Assembly: GCF_045629565.1 (NCBI RefSeq)
Contig: NZ_JAZQRL010000042.1
Location: 59,676-123,675 of the forward strand
Direction of reading: 5' to 3'
Source: Arcticibacter sp045629565
Lineage (GTDB): Bacteria; Bacteroidota; Bacteroidia; Sphingobacteriales; Sphingobacteriaceae
Length of the DNA: 64,000 nt
This document shows positions 33,972 to 43,397 of the stretch, in pieces. The notes under the pieces are model-generated. The model saw only the letters and a list, made by a program, of their open reading frames with translations. It was not told the DNA's origin and did no database searches. Position 1 is the first letter of the stretch; each line of letters opens with the position of its first letter. The position numbers were made by a program, and so were the translations under genes.

Positions 33972-35679
33972 AAAAAAACTACTTTCTAGCTGTTTTTATC
34001 TGCTCATCGTTTTATGTAGTTATGGGCAGGTACAGCAAAAACCCATCTCCAGGGTGGACGAGATGCCTAACCTACCGAAACCGTTGATGATTATCGATTG
34101 GAAAGATATGGCATTACGGTTTGACAAGCTGGTATATGACTTCGATGCTCAGGAAAAATATTGGCCGATGGTTTGGATTGACAGTACCGGACGGAATTTT
34201 GATCAGCCTACACTGGGTATGTACACGGCAATTGGTGATGTAAGACAGGGCTTGAGCAACCATGAGGGCATGTTTCACGAAGCTATGGCGAATATGGGCT
34301 CCGTGCTCGGTGCGAGCTTGATGGGAATCGACAAAAGTAATCAGGCCAACAGGAACTATGTAGGCATGCTGAAAAACTATTTCAATAAAGAAACAGGGTG
34401 GAATATTATGATGAACAATACTGCTCCGGAAGTTGCATTACTGGGTGGGGGTTATGGCCGCGACTGGTGGTACGATGTTTACCCGAATCTTCTTTTCTAC
34501 GCCATATATGACCAGTATCCTTCAGAACCCGACTTCGAGGAAATAGCACGAAGCATTGCCGAGAAATTTTACTCTGCCGATTCGATTCTCAACGGAAATT
34601 ATGATTACTCGTATTTCGATTATGGGCGCATGAAACCTATGAGGAACAATATATGCGCACAGCCGGATGCTGCTGCAGGACACGCATGGGTTTTATACTC
34701 GGCATATAAAAAGTTTGGCGATAAGCGGTACTTGAAGGGCGCCATAAGTGCAACCCGGGCGCTCCAAAGTAATCAGATCAATCCTACCTATGAGCTGCTG
34801 ATGCCATTTGGTGCCTATATGGCTGCAGTATTGAATGCCGAGCAGGACACAAGTTTTGATTTAGAAAAGATGCTTGACTGGACATTTGACGGAACTGCCA
34901 TATGCAGAGAAGGATGGGGAGTACTTGTAGGAAACTGGAATGGTTATGACATTTCGGGAACAGTAGGCAGTACCGTCGATCATGGAGGCTATGGTTTCCT
35001 GATGAATACCTTCGACGCGGCCTGGCCCCTCCTTCCCCTGGTGAGATATGAGCCCGCCTATGCAAATGCTATCGGCAAATGGATGTTGAACGCTGTGAAT
35101 GCTTCACGGTTGTTCTATCCTCAGCATATTCCGAGAGAGCATCAGACCTTACCTGACTCGTCTGATGTGACGAAAGGTGTGATCGCTTACGAAGGGATCG
35201 CTATGGCTTCGACATTCGACACGCTTTACAAAGACCTCAAGGCTCCTGTAGCACAGGGGGACGGCCCAAAATGGGTACCGGGAAAAAACCCAGCGGTATC
35301 ACAGTTCAGTGTATATGGAAGCGCCCATGTCGGTTTATTCGGAGCTACAGTTGAGCGAACAAATGTGGAAGGTATCCTGAAGCTTGATCTTCTGGCGACA
35401 GATTTTTTCCGGCAGAATGCGTATCCCACCTATTTGTGCTATAACCCCTATCCTACGAAGAAAACCATTCGCTTCGAGCTAAAAGAGACTGGCTTGATCT
35501 ATGATCTGGTATCACAGAAGACCCTTTCGTCGCAGTCAAAGAAGACACACGCAGTAGATATTCCTGCAAATCAATCAGTGGTTTTAGTTTGTCTTCCATC
35601 CGTTGCCAAACCTGTCTACAGAAACAATAAGATGCTTATAAACAATGTGATAGTAGATTTCAAAAAACGGAAAAATTAA
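33964..35679 (+). CDS. Unrecognised secreted protein, possible (alpha/alpha) toroid glycosidase
   Basis: I do not recognise the family. The 571-residue protein starts at ATG 33964 inside the MFS stop. Its signal peptide (MNKKKLLSSCFYLLIVLCSYG) has a cysteine in a poor lipobox, so it may be soluble. The middle (about 95-390) is rich in amphipathic helices with aromatic and glycine-rich loops (GGGYGRDWWYDVYPNLLF; QPDAAAGHAWVLYSAYKKFG; VGSTVDHGGYGFLMNTFDAAW), suggesting a helical toroid. The last 110 residues are a beta domain (TYLCYNPYPTKKTIRFEL), as in many six-hairpin glycosidases. It is the only secreted enzyme candidate in this HTCS-SusCD-GH130-MFS operon, so it likely makes the saccharide that is imported. 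Confidence 0.8.
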   Translation: MNKKKLLSSCFYLLIVLCSYGQVQQKPISRVDEMPNLPKPLMIIDWKDMALRFDKLVYDFDAQEKYWPMVWIDSTGRNFDQPTLGMYTAIGDVRQGLSNHEGMFHEAMANMGSVLGASLMGIDKSNQANRNYVGMLKNYFNKETGWNIMMNNTAPEVALLGGGYGRDWWYDVYPNLLFYAIYDQYPSEPDFEEIARSIAEKFYSADSILNGNYDYSYFDYGRMKPMRNNICAQPDAAAGHAWVLYSAYKKFGDKRYLKGAISATRALQSNQINPTYELLMPFGAYMAAVLNAEQDTSFDLEKMLDWTFDGTAICREGWGVLVGNWNGYDISGTVGSTVDHGGYGFLMNTFDAAWPLLPLVRYEPAYANAIGKWMLNAVNASRLFYPQHIPREHQTLPDSSDVTKGVIAYEGIAMASTFDTLYKDLKAPVAQGDGPKWVPGKNPAVSQFSVYGSAHVGLFGATVERTNVEGILKLDLLATDFFRQNAYPTYLCYNPYPTKKTIRFELKETGLIYDLVSQKTLSSQSKKTHAVDIPANQSVVLVCLPSVAKPVYRNNKMLINNVIVDFKKRKN

Positions 35680-35717
35680 TCGGGTTGTAACTGTCTTTTT
35701 CGATTGAAACAAGTAAC

Positions 35718-35736
35718 TTTATAGGAAACCTATAAA
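35718..35736. promoter_or_regulatory. Perfect dyad upstream of the catalase gene
   Basis: TTTATAGG-AAA-CCTATAAA is a perfect 8-bp inverted repeat ending 12 bases before the catalase ATG. TAACTTTA at 35714-35721 overlaps it and resembles a -7 box. The position suits a peroxide-responsive repressor or activator site; the binding protein is unknown. Confidence 0.4.
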
Positions 35737-35748
35737 AAACTATTGACT

Positions 35749-37347
35749 ATGGATTTGCACGAAACCAATGGAAAACCCAGCGAGAACGGCACTGAACCAA
35801 TCTTAACAACCAGAAACGGACATCCCGTTTACGATAACCAGAGCCTTCGAACTGTTGGAAGCCGGGGACCAGCAACACTGGAGAATTACCAGTTCTTAGA
35901 GAAGATGTCGCACTTCGACAGGGAACGTGTTCCCGAGCGCGTGGTTCATGCCCGCGGAGCTGGGGCTCACGGTGTATTTGAATCATATGGAATGGTTGGA
36001 AACGAGCCGATCTCAAAATATACCAGAGCAAAATTCTTGCAGGAAAAAGGAAAGCAGACAGCATGTTTTGTTCGCTTTTCAACTGTAATTCACGGAGGAC
36101 ATTCACCTGAGACATTGCGTGACCCACGCGGCTTTGCTGTGAAGATGTACACGGAAGATGGCAACTGGGACCTCGTGGGAAACAACCTGAAGATCTTTTT
36201 TATCAGGGATGCGCTGAAGTTTCCTGATTTCATTCACTCTTTCAAGCCGGATCCGGTAACCAACCGTCAGGATGGTGAGAGGCAGTTTGACTTTATCAGC
36301 CATACACCTGAGGCACTTCATATGATCACCTTCCTATTTTCGCCCTGGGGCATCCCAGCTAATTACCGCCAGATGCAGGGTTCGGGCGTTAATACTTACA
36401 AATGGGTAAATAAGGAGGGTGTCGGTGTACTTGTCAAATATCACTGGGAACCGCTTCAGGGAATAAAGAACCTTACCACGGCACAGGCACAGGAGATTCA
36501 AGGCAAGAACTTTAATCACGCGACTCAGGATCTCTACGAGGCGATCGAAAGCGGAAACTTTCCGGAATGGGAGCTTTGCGTGCAGATTATGGAAGATGGC
36601 GAACATCCCGAGCTTGATTTCGACCCTCTGGACGATACGAAACTGTGGCCTAAGGAACAATTTCCATGGTATCCGGTTGGTAAAATGACCTTAAACCGGA
36701 ATCCGGAAAATTACTTTGCAGAGGTCGAGCAAAGTGCTTTCGGAACGGGTGTGCTTGTTGACGGTCTTGACTTTTCAGATGATAAGATGTTGCAGGGAAG
36801 AACGTTTTCCTACTCCGACACCCAGCGTTATCGCGTGGGCACCAACTATTTACAACTTCCAATAAACGCCCCTAAGTGCAAAGTTTCAACCAATCAGAGA
36901 GATGGTCAGATGGCTTATAACCAAGGTGGCGACATCGTTAACAATCCACACGTAAACTATGAGCCGTCTTCTCTGGGAGGGCCAAAAGAAGCACCAAAGC
37001 CAGGTAAAGACCACACACCAATGTACCATGGTGCGTTGGTACGTCAGAAGATAGAAAAACAGAATAATTTCGGACAAGCTGGTGATACATACCGGAATTT
37101 CGAAGACTGGGAAAAAGATGAATTGATTCTCAATCTGGTAAACACACTTGCAACCGCAAATAAGAGTATACAAGATAAAATGGTAGAACTTTTCACACAG
37201 TGCGATGAAGACTACGGCAGGCGTGTTGCTGAAGGGCTGGCAAGCACTGACGTTGACAAGAGCAATAAGGGACCGATTGGCACTACAACTTCTCACGAGG
37301 CAGTACAACAGGCTGAGGAGGAAGGCAGAGAAGCTAAGCCCTATTAA
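35749..37347 (+). CDS. katA: Heme catalase (KatA type)
   Basis: The 532-residue cytoplasmic clade 3-like catalase degrades hydrogen peroxide. VPERVVHARGAGAHGVFES holds the catalytic histidine, TACFVRFSTVIHGGHSPETLRDPRGFAVKMYT is the distal heme side, NNLKIFFIRDALKFPDFIHS the channel segment, and RTFSYSDTQRYRVGTNY the proximal heme-ligand tyrosine. The C-terminal extension after residue 480 ends in an acidic tail (EEEGREAKPY). The open frame begins at TTG 35743, but ATG 35749 is preferred. An ankyrin gene follows after a hairpin, a pairing known from other bacteria. Confidence 0.96.
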   Translation: MDLHETNGKPSENGTEPILTTRNGHPVYDNQSLRTVGSRGPATLENYQFLEKMSHFDRERVPERVVHARGAGAHGVFESYGMVGNEPISKYTRAKFLQEKGKQTACFVRFSTVIHGGHSPETLRDPRGFAVKMYTEDGNWDLVGNNLKIFFIRDALKFPDFIHSFKPDPVTNRQDGERQFDFISHTPEALHMITFLFSPWGIPANYRQMQGSGVNTYKWVNKEGVGVLVKYHWEPLQGIKNLTTAQAQEIQGKNFNHATQDLYEAIESGNFPEWELCVQIMEDGEHPELDFDPLDDTKLWPKEQFPWYPVGKMTLNRNPENYFAEVEQSAFGTGVLVDGLDFSDDKMLQGRTFSYSDTQRYRVGTNYLQLPINAPKCKVSTNQRDGQMAYNQGGDIVNNPHVNYEPSSLGGPKEAPKPGKDHTPMYHGALVRQKIEKQNNFGQAGDTYRNFEDWEKDELILNLVNTLATANKSIQDKMVELFTQCDEDYGRRVAEGLASTDVDKSNKGPIGTTTSHEAVQQAEEEGREAKPY

Positions 37348-37357
37348 TTACCACATT

Positions 37358-37400
37358 ATAAGCGGTTGGCCAGACCGAAATATTCTGGCTAACCGCTTAT
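37358..37400 (+). terminator. Long hairpin between catalase and ankyrin genes
   Basis: ATAAGCGGTTGGCCAGA (37358-37374) pairs with TCTGGCTAACCGCTTAT (37384-37400) with one G-U pair, leaving a 9-base loop. It starts 10 bases after the catalase stop and ends 18 bases before the ankyrin ATG. There is no long T-run, so it may terminate only partly or set the catalase:ankyrin ratio. Confidence 0.6.
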
Positions 37401-37418
37401 AGTGTCAATATTACTACC

Positions 37419-37898
37419 ATGAAAGCTCTAAACGACGATTTAATTAATACCGCTCGCACCGGTGACGTTGGTCTAATTAAATCTCTAATTGAACGGGGTG
37501 CAGATGTTAATGCACAGGATTCCCGGGGATATACGCCGCTTATTATTGCCAGCTATAATGACCAGTTGGCCGTGTCAAAATTGTTGATAGAAGCGGGTGC
37601 TGATGTTAATAAGCCTGATTTCGGTGGAAATACCGCACTGATGGGCGTTTGCTTTAAAGGTTACCCTGATATCGCGGAACTGCTTATTGCTAATGGTGCA
37701 GATCTCAATGCACAGCATGGAAACGGCGGTACGGCTCTTATGTTTGCCGTGTTATTTGGAAGGAACCACCTGGCAGAGATTATGTTGCGACACGGGGCCG
37801 ACACGACTGTTAGAGAAAAAAGAGGCCTCACAGCCCTTGACCTTGCCGTCCAACAAGGAAATCTGGAAGCCATCCGGTTTCTGGAAGAGGCTGGTTAA
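37419..37898 (+). CDS. Ankyrin-repeat protein, catalase-associated
   Basis: The 159-residue soluble protein has no signal peptide. Four ankyrin repeats of about 33 residues cover nearly its whole length: GDVGLIKSLIERGADVNAQDSRGYTPLIIA, QLAVSKLLIEAGADVNKPDFGGNTALMG, DIAELLIANGADLNAQHGNGGTALMFA and LAEIMLRHGADTTVREKRGLTALDLA. In Pseudomonas and Campylobacter an ankyrin protein next to catalase is needed for full catalase activity, probably by helping heme loading. The same role is inferred here from position. Confidence 0.85.
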   Translation: MKALNDDLINTARTGDVGLIKSLIERGADVNAQDSRGYTPLIIASYNDQLAVSKLLIEAGADVNKPDFGGNTALMGVCFKGYPDIAELLIANGADLNAQHGNGGTALMFAVLFGRNHLAEIMLRHGADTTVREKRGLTALDLAVQQGNLEAIRFLEEAG

Positions 37899-37924
37899 AG
37901 ACCAGCTAATCCAGATGTTACAAT

Positions 37925-39670
37925 ATGAGAGTCGCTTTTTCTCTATGCGCTGCATTATTTTCTTTGTTCACGTTCGCACAACAGAATCCTATTCGATTGA
38001 ATCAGATAGGATTTTATAAATCAGGACCCAAAATAGCGGTAGTAGTTAAGACGGAGGAAAGTACATTTCTACTCATCAATTCAGCTAGCAGGGATACGGT
38101 TTTCAGGGGTAAGCTGGGCGTAGAGAGACAATCGGATTATTCCAGAACTTCTACAAGGACAGCAGACTTCAGCTCGTTTCAAACGGCTGGCAACTATGTG
38201 CTTTACGTTGAAGGACTTCCAGAATCTTTTCCGTTTAAAATAGGCGACAATGTACACCGGCCGGTTGCTGTATCGTCTTTGAAAGGATTCTATTATCAGC
38301 GAGTATCCGGTGCACTCGAAAAACAGTTTGCACACAAGTGGGCTCGTGGGCCCGGTCATCCTGACACTGCTATTTTAATACATGCATCCGCTGCCTCTGA
38401 TGCAAGGCCTGCTGACACAAAGATAGCGAGCCCAGGAGGCTGGTATGATGCGGGGGACTACAATAAGTATATTGTCAACTCAGGCATCACGATGGGAACG
38501 TTGCTTTCTGCTTACGAAGATTTCTCCGCTTACTTCGATACGTTAGAAACGAATATCCCCGAGAGCTACAATCAAGTGCCAGATATACTGGACGAAGCGA
38601 TCGTAAACTTACGGTGGATGATGACCATGCAGGATCCCTTTGATGGCGGAGTTTATCACAAATGCACCAATGCTTCGTTCGACGGAATGGTCATGCCTGG
38701 CGTCACTACATTGCCCCGGTATGTGGTGCAAAAGAGCACTGCTGCTAGTCTTAACTTTGCAGCAGTTACCTCTCAAGCTTCGAGAGTCCTACGTAATTTT
38801 AATAAGCAGCTTCCAGGCCTTAGTGATAGCTGCCTCTTGGCCGCGCGGAATGCATGGAACTGGGCACTGAAGAATCCGGATGTGCAATATGATCAATCGA
38901 TTATCAATGAACGATTTGAACCTCAGATAAATACCGGTACTTATGGTGATCATAATTTTGAAGATGAGTGGTTTTGGGCTGCAACAGAATTGCTGATTAC
39001 AACCGGCGAAAAAAGGTTTAGTGACAGACTCAGCAGAAAGCCGGGCGGTGATTTACAGCTTCCCTCCTGGTCAAACGTTGAGTCTTTAGGTATCTATTCT
39101 CTTTTAAGGCATAAAAAGGATCTGTCAAAATCGTTCAAACCATACATCGATGGGCTAAAAAACTCCCTCATCAAAAAGGCGAACTTATACATTACTAAAA
39201 GTAAGACCAATGCCTTCAGTACCATTATGGGACTTTCCAAACAGGATTTCAACTGGGGCAGCAACGGAAATGCAGCCAATCAGGGGATACTGCTTTTATA
39301 CGCATATCATTTGACGGGCAATGCCGCCTATATAAACGCAGCGCTGAGCAACCTCGATTACATCCTGGGACGTAACGCTACAGGATATTGCTTCGTCACA
39401 GGCTTGGGTAGCAGGCGGGTAATGCATCCGCATCACCGTCCCTCAGTAGCTGATGGAGTCGCGGAGCCGGTCCCCGGTCTCCTATCAGGAGGCCCGAACT
39501 ATGGAATGCAGGATGCAAACGATGGATGCAGCTATCTTGAAACCGATCCAGAAGTCGCTTTTGTTGATCATGATTGCTCTTATGCATCAAACGAAATCGC
39601 CATCAACTGGAACGCTCCACTGGTCTATTTATCTAATGCGATGGAAGCTCTGCAAAGCTCAATTAAATGA
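37925..39670 (+). CDS. Secreted GH9 glycosidase (endoglucanase-type)
   Basis: The 581-residue enzyme has a Sec signal (MRVAFSLCAALFSLFTFAQ), an N-terminal CelD-type Ig-like domain (NPIRLNQIGFYKSGPKIAVVV, about 21-105) and a GH9 (alpha/alpha)6 domain. GGWYDAGDYNKY at 171-182 has the paired aspartates Asp175 and Asp178, and ASNEIAINWNAP places the general acid at Glu557. PHHRPS near residue 505 is the usual GH9 signature. GH9 enzymes cut beta-glucans or glucosaminides. Its stop overlaps the convergent DUF5703 gene by 8 bases, so the two are separate units. No binding module is attached. Confidence 0.92.
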   Translation: MRVAFSLCAALFSLFTFAQQNPIRLNQIGFYKSGPKIAVVVKTEESTFLLINSASRDTVFRGKLGVERQSDYSRTSTRTADFSSFQTAGNYVLYVEGLPESFPFKIGDNVHRPVAVSSLKGFYYQRVSGALEKQFAHKWARGPGHPDTAILIHASAASDARPADTKIASPGGWYDAGDYNKYIVNSGITMGTLLSAYEDFSAYFDTLETNIPESYNQVPDILDEAIVNLRWMMTMQDPFDGGVYHKCTNASFDGMVMPGVTTLPRYVVQKSTAASLNFAAVTSQASRVLRNFNKQLPGLSDSCLLAARNAWNWALKNPDVQYDQSIINERFEPQINTGTYGDHNFEDEWFWAATELLITTGEKRFSDRLSRKPGGDLQLPSWSNVESLGIYSLLRHKKDLSKSFKPYIDGLKNSLIKKANLYITKSKTNAFSTIMGLSKQDFNWGSNGNAANQGILLLYAYHLTGNAAYINAALSNLDYILGRNATGYCFVTGLGSRRVMHPHHRPSVADGVAEPVPGLLSGGPNYGMQDANDGCSYLETDPEVAFVDHDCSYASNEIAINWNAPLVYLSNAMEALQSSIK

Positions 39671-41966
39671 CCACAACATCCTTCATTCGGCTCACGGGAC
39701 TCACCTTCAAAGAGGTAATTTTACCGTTGGTAACTGTTGCCTCGATGGTTGTTTGATATGGTGCATGTAGTTTGAAACTAGCATTCCAATCGGATGGCCA
39801 GCCAGGTAACAGGTAAATCTTCCTTCCATCTGTCTGCATGAGCATCTCCTGTAATCCAATCATGCCTGATCCCCCCCAATTATGATCAGGAGTCCAGTCA
39901 AAACCAGGCCCCCAGAAGGCAGGAAACCTTCTACCAGAATCCTTCAGTTTAAGAGATGTCAACCTTTGAGCTTCCTTCCTTAGACCAAGACGCGCGGCGA
40001 AGATATTGTCTTGCTTCCAACCTACATGGCTTCTAAATTTCAGAGCGTCAGCATCATACTTATAAGTATTTATGGCAGTGTCCAAACCAGATCGGCCCAC
40101 TCCATAGATTCCCCAGGGGAATACAGGATAAAGCTGTGGCGTTTCTGTATTATTAATACGTTCCCAAAGTTTGGCCGGAGAGATTGTTGGATGTCCCCCT
40201 TGTTCTCTGAAACTGATCGGGGGAATACGTTTTAGCATCGTTGTCCACACATCCCGCTTCTCAGATGTTAAATAGTGATCGGGCAGTTCAAGTAAGCTTT
40301 GCAACACCACCTTGAGCGCCGCTATGGTAGAAGTTGCGTTATAGGCCATTTTATACGTTTCAGCAGAGGAGCCCGGATAAAGTACCAAATGTCCATTTGC
40401 ATCAAACGTTTTACTTCCGCGCTTTTTAGCAAGATACTGATAGTGTTCGTTAAAGAATGTGAGGGAACTCTCGATCAAGGGCATATACTCCTTAATATCT
40501 TTACCCTGGTAGCGATGCGTTTCTATAATCATCTGACAGAACTCCAGAACAGTATCCCATTGATATTCGAGCCAGGCATTGTGCTCCATTCCCTTGTCGT
40601 AATCCGCAGGTCTCTTCCAATTATACTCTGCTGGATTGGGTAGTCCGAAATTCTCAATCTGTTCAGTAAAGCTCGCACCTTTATGATTCCAATATAACTC
40701 AGAACGTAACTCTGCATTCCTCAACATATTGCTATAAAAGTCAAATTGAGGCTTCATCATATCAATGTCGCCACTCCTGAGCATCGGCCAATATACCAAT
40801 CGTTGGTTTTGAGCGGTGTGGGTACCTCCGCCCCAATTGCGAAAATCAGGGCTGAATTTCAATGTAGAATCCGTAAACGACGGATCGACCGTAAACAAGC
40901 CGCCATTAAACTTAGTAGGATACTCACCGTAGGCGTTACAACCCAGCATATACCTGAACAACTGATAGTTCCGGCCCACCTGCCAAGCCTCTGATGACTT
41001 GTTTGAACTTGCGGAATCAAGAAAAATATAACTCCGTTCCCAATAGTTTTTCCACCAGTTCTGGGACTGTCTTTTTGCGGTTTTTGCAGACTTTTGGCTA
41101 TCCCTTATCAGAGACTCTAACTTCGAGCTCCAAACCTCATCTGCCCTGGCCATCGGAAGAAAGACTCGCACCTGATGACTTTTAGCAGGCTTATGGCTTC
41201 TAAGTTTCCAGCCCTTAAACTCCGTATCATGGTATTTACCCATGTATGTGCCTGCTGATGTCATATTTGATCCCTGCATCAATCCACCAAAACAAAGTCC
41301 TGCTATTGGGTTCATCATCTGATCTTTCACGCTTTCCATACCCTGTTGCTTCACCACCACGTCGAATGCTGTATTCTTTCTGTTTTGGTGATAAAACATG
41401 ACTCCTTTCCCATTAAACATAACCGAATCTTTAAAGGTAATCACAGGTACTGGAGGAGCCCATTTATATGAGTTGGCATTATTTTCTTTGCCTTTCGGAA
41501 AGCGATCTATATGTCGCCAGCTCTCGTAAGAAGCTTCAGCGATCAAGGGAATCGTGCTGTTCACATCGACATGTACCACAGGTCGAAAAACATCAACCCA
41601 GACCCTGATATGCGTATTTGCAGAACCTTTCTTCGTCCGAATATCTACATGTCCGTCTTTTAATATCAGAGCTTGTTCGAAGTCGTCCTGACTAAACGGG
41701 TTGGGACTAAGTTTTAACCTGACCCTTCCGAGTTTAAGAAGTGTATTGTTCTCATCGAAAGTTCCGCTTCGCGATACGTAGAAGAGCAGTTCATCGCCTT
41801 CTACCCAGACATTGAGTCCTATATCCCCTCCTCCACAAGGCATCGACTCACCCGAGTTAACGCTTTGCTTATCCCAAACCAGATTATACTGCTCAATGCC
41901 TGTTTGTGCACTTGCATATAAAGCAGTGAAACTTGCTAAGAAAACTAAGACTACTCCTTTAAACAT
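39663..41966 (-). CDS. Secreted DUF5703 protein, GH95-like
   Basis: The 767-residue protein has a Sec signal (MFKGVVLVFLASFTALYASA). The N-terminal part (WDKQSVNSGESMPCGGGDIGLNVWVEG, about 26-60) is a DUF5703-type beta domain. The middle is a helical toroid, and the C-terminus (PDHNWGGSGMIGLQEMLMQ, then IYLLPGWPSDWNASFKL) has the layout of GH95 enzymes, including an aspartate where GH95 has one. GH95 removes alpha-L-fucose or L-galactose; whether this protein does is unproven. The ORF opens at a TTG codon, but ATG 41966 fits the signal. It is the last gene of the 24 kb minus-strand cluster. Confidence 0.8.
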   Translation of the reverse strand: MFKGVVLVFLASFTALYASAQTGIEQYNLVWDKQSVNSGESMPCGGGDIGLNVWVEGDELLFYVSRSGTFDENNTLLKLGRVRLKLSPNPFSQDDFEQALILKDGHVDIRTKKGSANTHIRVWVDVFRPVVHVDVNSTIPLIAEASYESWRHIDRFPKGKENNANSYKWAPPVPVITFKDSVMFNGKGVMFYHQNRKNTAFDVVVKQQGMESVKDQMMNPIAGLCFGGLMQGSNMTSAGTYMGKYHDTEFKGWKLRSHKPAKSHQVRVFLPMARADEVWSSKLESLIRDSQKSAKTAKRQSQNWWKNYWERSYIFLDSASSNKSSEAWQVGRNYQLFRYMLGCNAYGEYPTKFNGGLFTVDPSFTDSTLKFSPDFRNWGGGTHTAQNQRLVYWPMLRSGDIDMMKPQFDFYSNMLRNAELRSELYWNHKGASFTEQIENFGLPNPAEYNWKRPADYDKGMEHNAWLEYQWDTVLEFCQMIIETHRYQGKDIKEYMPLIESSLTFFNEHYQYLAKKRGSKTFDANGHLVLYPGSSAETYKMAYNATSTIAALKVVLQSLLELPDHYLTSEKRDVWTTMLKRIPPISFREQGGHPTISPAKLWERINNTETPQLYPVFPWGIYGVGRSGLDTAINTYKYDADALKFRSHVGWKQDNIFAARLGLRKEAQRLTSLKLKDSGRRFPAFWGPGFDWTPDHNWGGSGMIGLQEMLMQTDGRKIYLLPGWPSDWNASFKLHAPYQTTIEATVTNGKITSLKVSPVSRMKDVVVI

Positions 41967-41968
41967 TT

Positions 41969-43390
41969 TTACCAATTATCTGAACGAAATGAAGATACCG
42001 GCAATCCTTCCGTACTGTAAAGGTCGCCAATCACGAAGTCTTTAAATGCATAGCGCACGTGTACTGGTTGACTCACGTACGGCGAGGAAACTGATATGCT
42101 CGACCCTCCGATTATTGCCTCTGCAGGATGGAAGACCTTATCCGCACCTGCTATCTCGAACAGGCTAAGTTTCTTTCCGTAAGATGTAAAGCCATTAGAT
42201 GCATGGTTGAACTTTAGCACCATTACACTACCTTTTACTTCCGAAGAAACATACTCGGGACTGGAAAAGCCAAAGCCTTTCATTCCGTATGTTTTAGCGA
42301 GTGCTAATAGTGCAAGCCTTTTGGCGCCCACTTCTTTATTCATGGGGTGGATACAATTCTCCTCACCTATATCCATTAACACCGCCATAGCCGAATTCGG
42401 AATAACGGATGCTGATTTCCTCTGGGCATCTCTGAGGTAAGCAGAGTTATACTTTCCTCCCATATGGTACGGCGGAAGCTGCGTATAGGCGAATGGTGCA
42501 ATTTGAGCATAGTAGAATGGAAATTCGCCTATGTTCCATTGTTTACGCCACTGCGCTACCAAAGCTGGGAACAATTGCTCATACTGATCAGGCCGTTCAT
42601 AATTTGATTCTCCCTGGTACCAGATGCAACCTTTTATGCCATAGCCGATAATCGGATCGATCATTCCGTTGTACAAGGTAGTCGGCGTACGGCTTTTTTG
42701 AACTATCGGATCGTTCTTTGCCGGAACCTTAATATCCTTGAAGGGCTTTAATGTTTCCGGATTCATCCAGGCTTCTATCGATGATCCGCCATAGCTGGAA
42801 TTAATTACCCCAACTGGCACGTCAAGCATCTCATTCAACAGCCGTGCGAAATAGTAAGCAGTGGCACTGAAGTTAGATACGGCCTCGGGTTCTGCCTGCT
42901 TCCACGCAGACGGTTTGCTGTCTTCCTGCGGCTCAGTGAATGAAGACCTCGGCACAGTGTAGATACGGATATTCTTGTTTCTTGATTTCAGTATCGCATC
43001 GTTGGAACCTAAAACAGGCTGCGCCTTGAAACCTTTCATGGGCATTTCCATATTGGATTGTCCTGAACATAACCATACTTCTCCGATAAGCACGTTACTT
43101 AATTTCAATGGGGCCCCATCGCTTATCGTAATCTCATAGGGCCCGCCGGCAGCCGGCGTAGCAATCTCGATCTTCCACTTTCCCGAGGAAGCCACTTTAA
43201 CAGAGTACGACTTATTATCCCAGGATGGAACGACTGTAACCGTCTGTCCTGCTTTTGCCCAACCCCATATGGGTGTATTGGATTGCTGCTGGAGAACCAT
43301 ATTATCTGTGAATATAGAGGCCATTCTGATCTCAGCGCGGATACTCGAATAAGCTACTAGAAGAAAAAGTACTGAAAATAAACGTTTCAT
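41969..43390 (-). CDS. Secreted SGNH acetylesterase (SASA family)
   Basis: The 473-residue exported protein belongs to the sialate-O-acetylesterase-like SASA family. GEVWLCSGQSNMEMPM (about 104-119) gives the nucleophile Ser112 in the GQSN block, VGVINSSYGGSSIEAWMNP the oxyanion block, and GCIWYQGESNY the following SGNH block. Such enzymes in polysaccharide loci remove acetyl groups from glycans (pectin, xylan or sialic acid). It lies 7 bases after GH127 and 2 bases before the DUF5703 gene. The acetylated substrate is inferred from the neighbours. Confidence 0.9.
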   Translation of the reverse strand: MKRLFSVLFLLVAYSSIRAEIRMASIFTDNMVLQQQSNTPIWGWAKAGQTVTVVPSWDNKSYSVKVASSGKWKIEIATPAAGGPYEITISDGAPLKLSNVLIGEVWLCSGQSNMEMPMKGFKAQPVLGSNDAILKSRNKNIRIYTVPRSSFTEPQEDSKPSAWKQAEPEAVSNFSATAYYFARLLNEMLDVPVGVINSSYGGSSIEAWMNPETLKPFKDIKVPAKNDPIVQKSRTPTTLYNGMIDPIIGYGIKGCIWYQGESNYERPDQYEQLFPALVAQWRKQWNIGEFPFYYAQIAPFAYTQLPPYHMGGKYNSAYLRDAQRKSASVIPNSAMAVLMDIGEENCIHPMNKEVGAKRLALLALAKTYGMKGFGFSSPEYVSSEVKGSVMVLKFNHASNGFTSYGKKLSLFEIAGADKVFHPAEAIIGGSSISVSSPYVSQPVHVRYAFKDFVIGDLYSTEGLPVSSFRSDNW

Positions 43391-43397
43391 TTATGTA

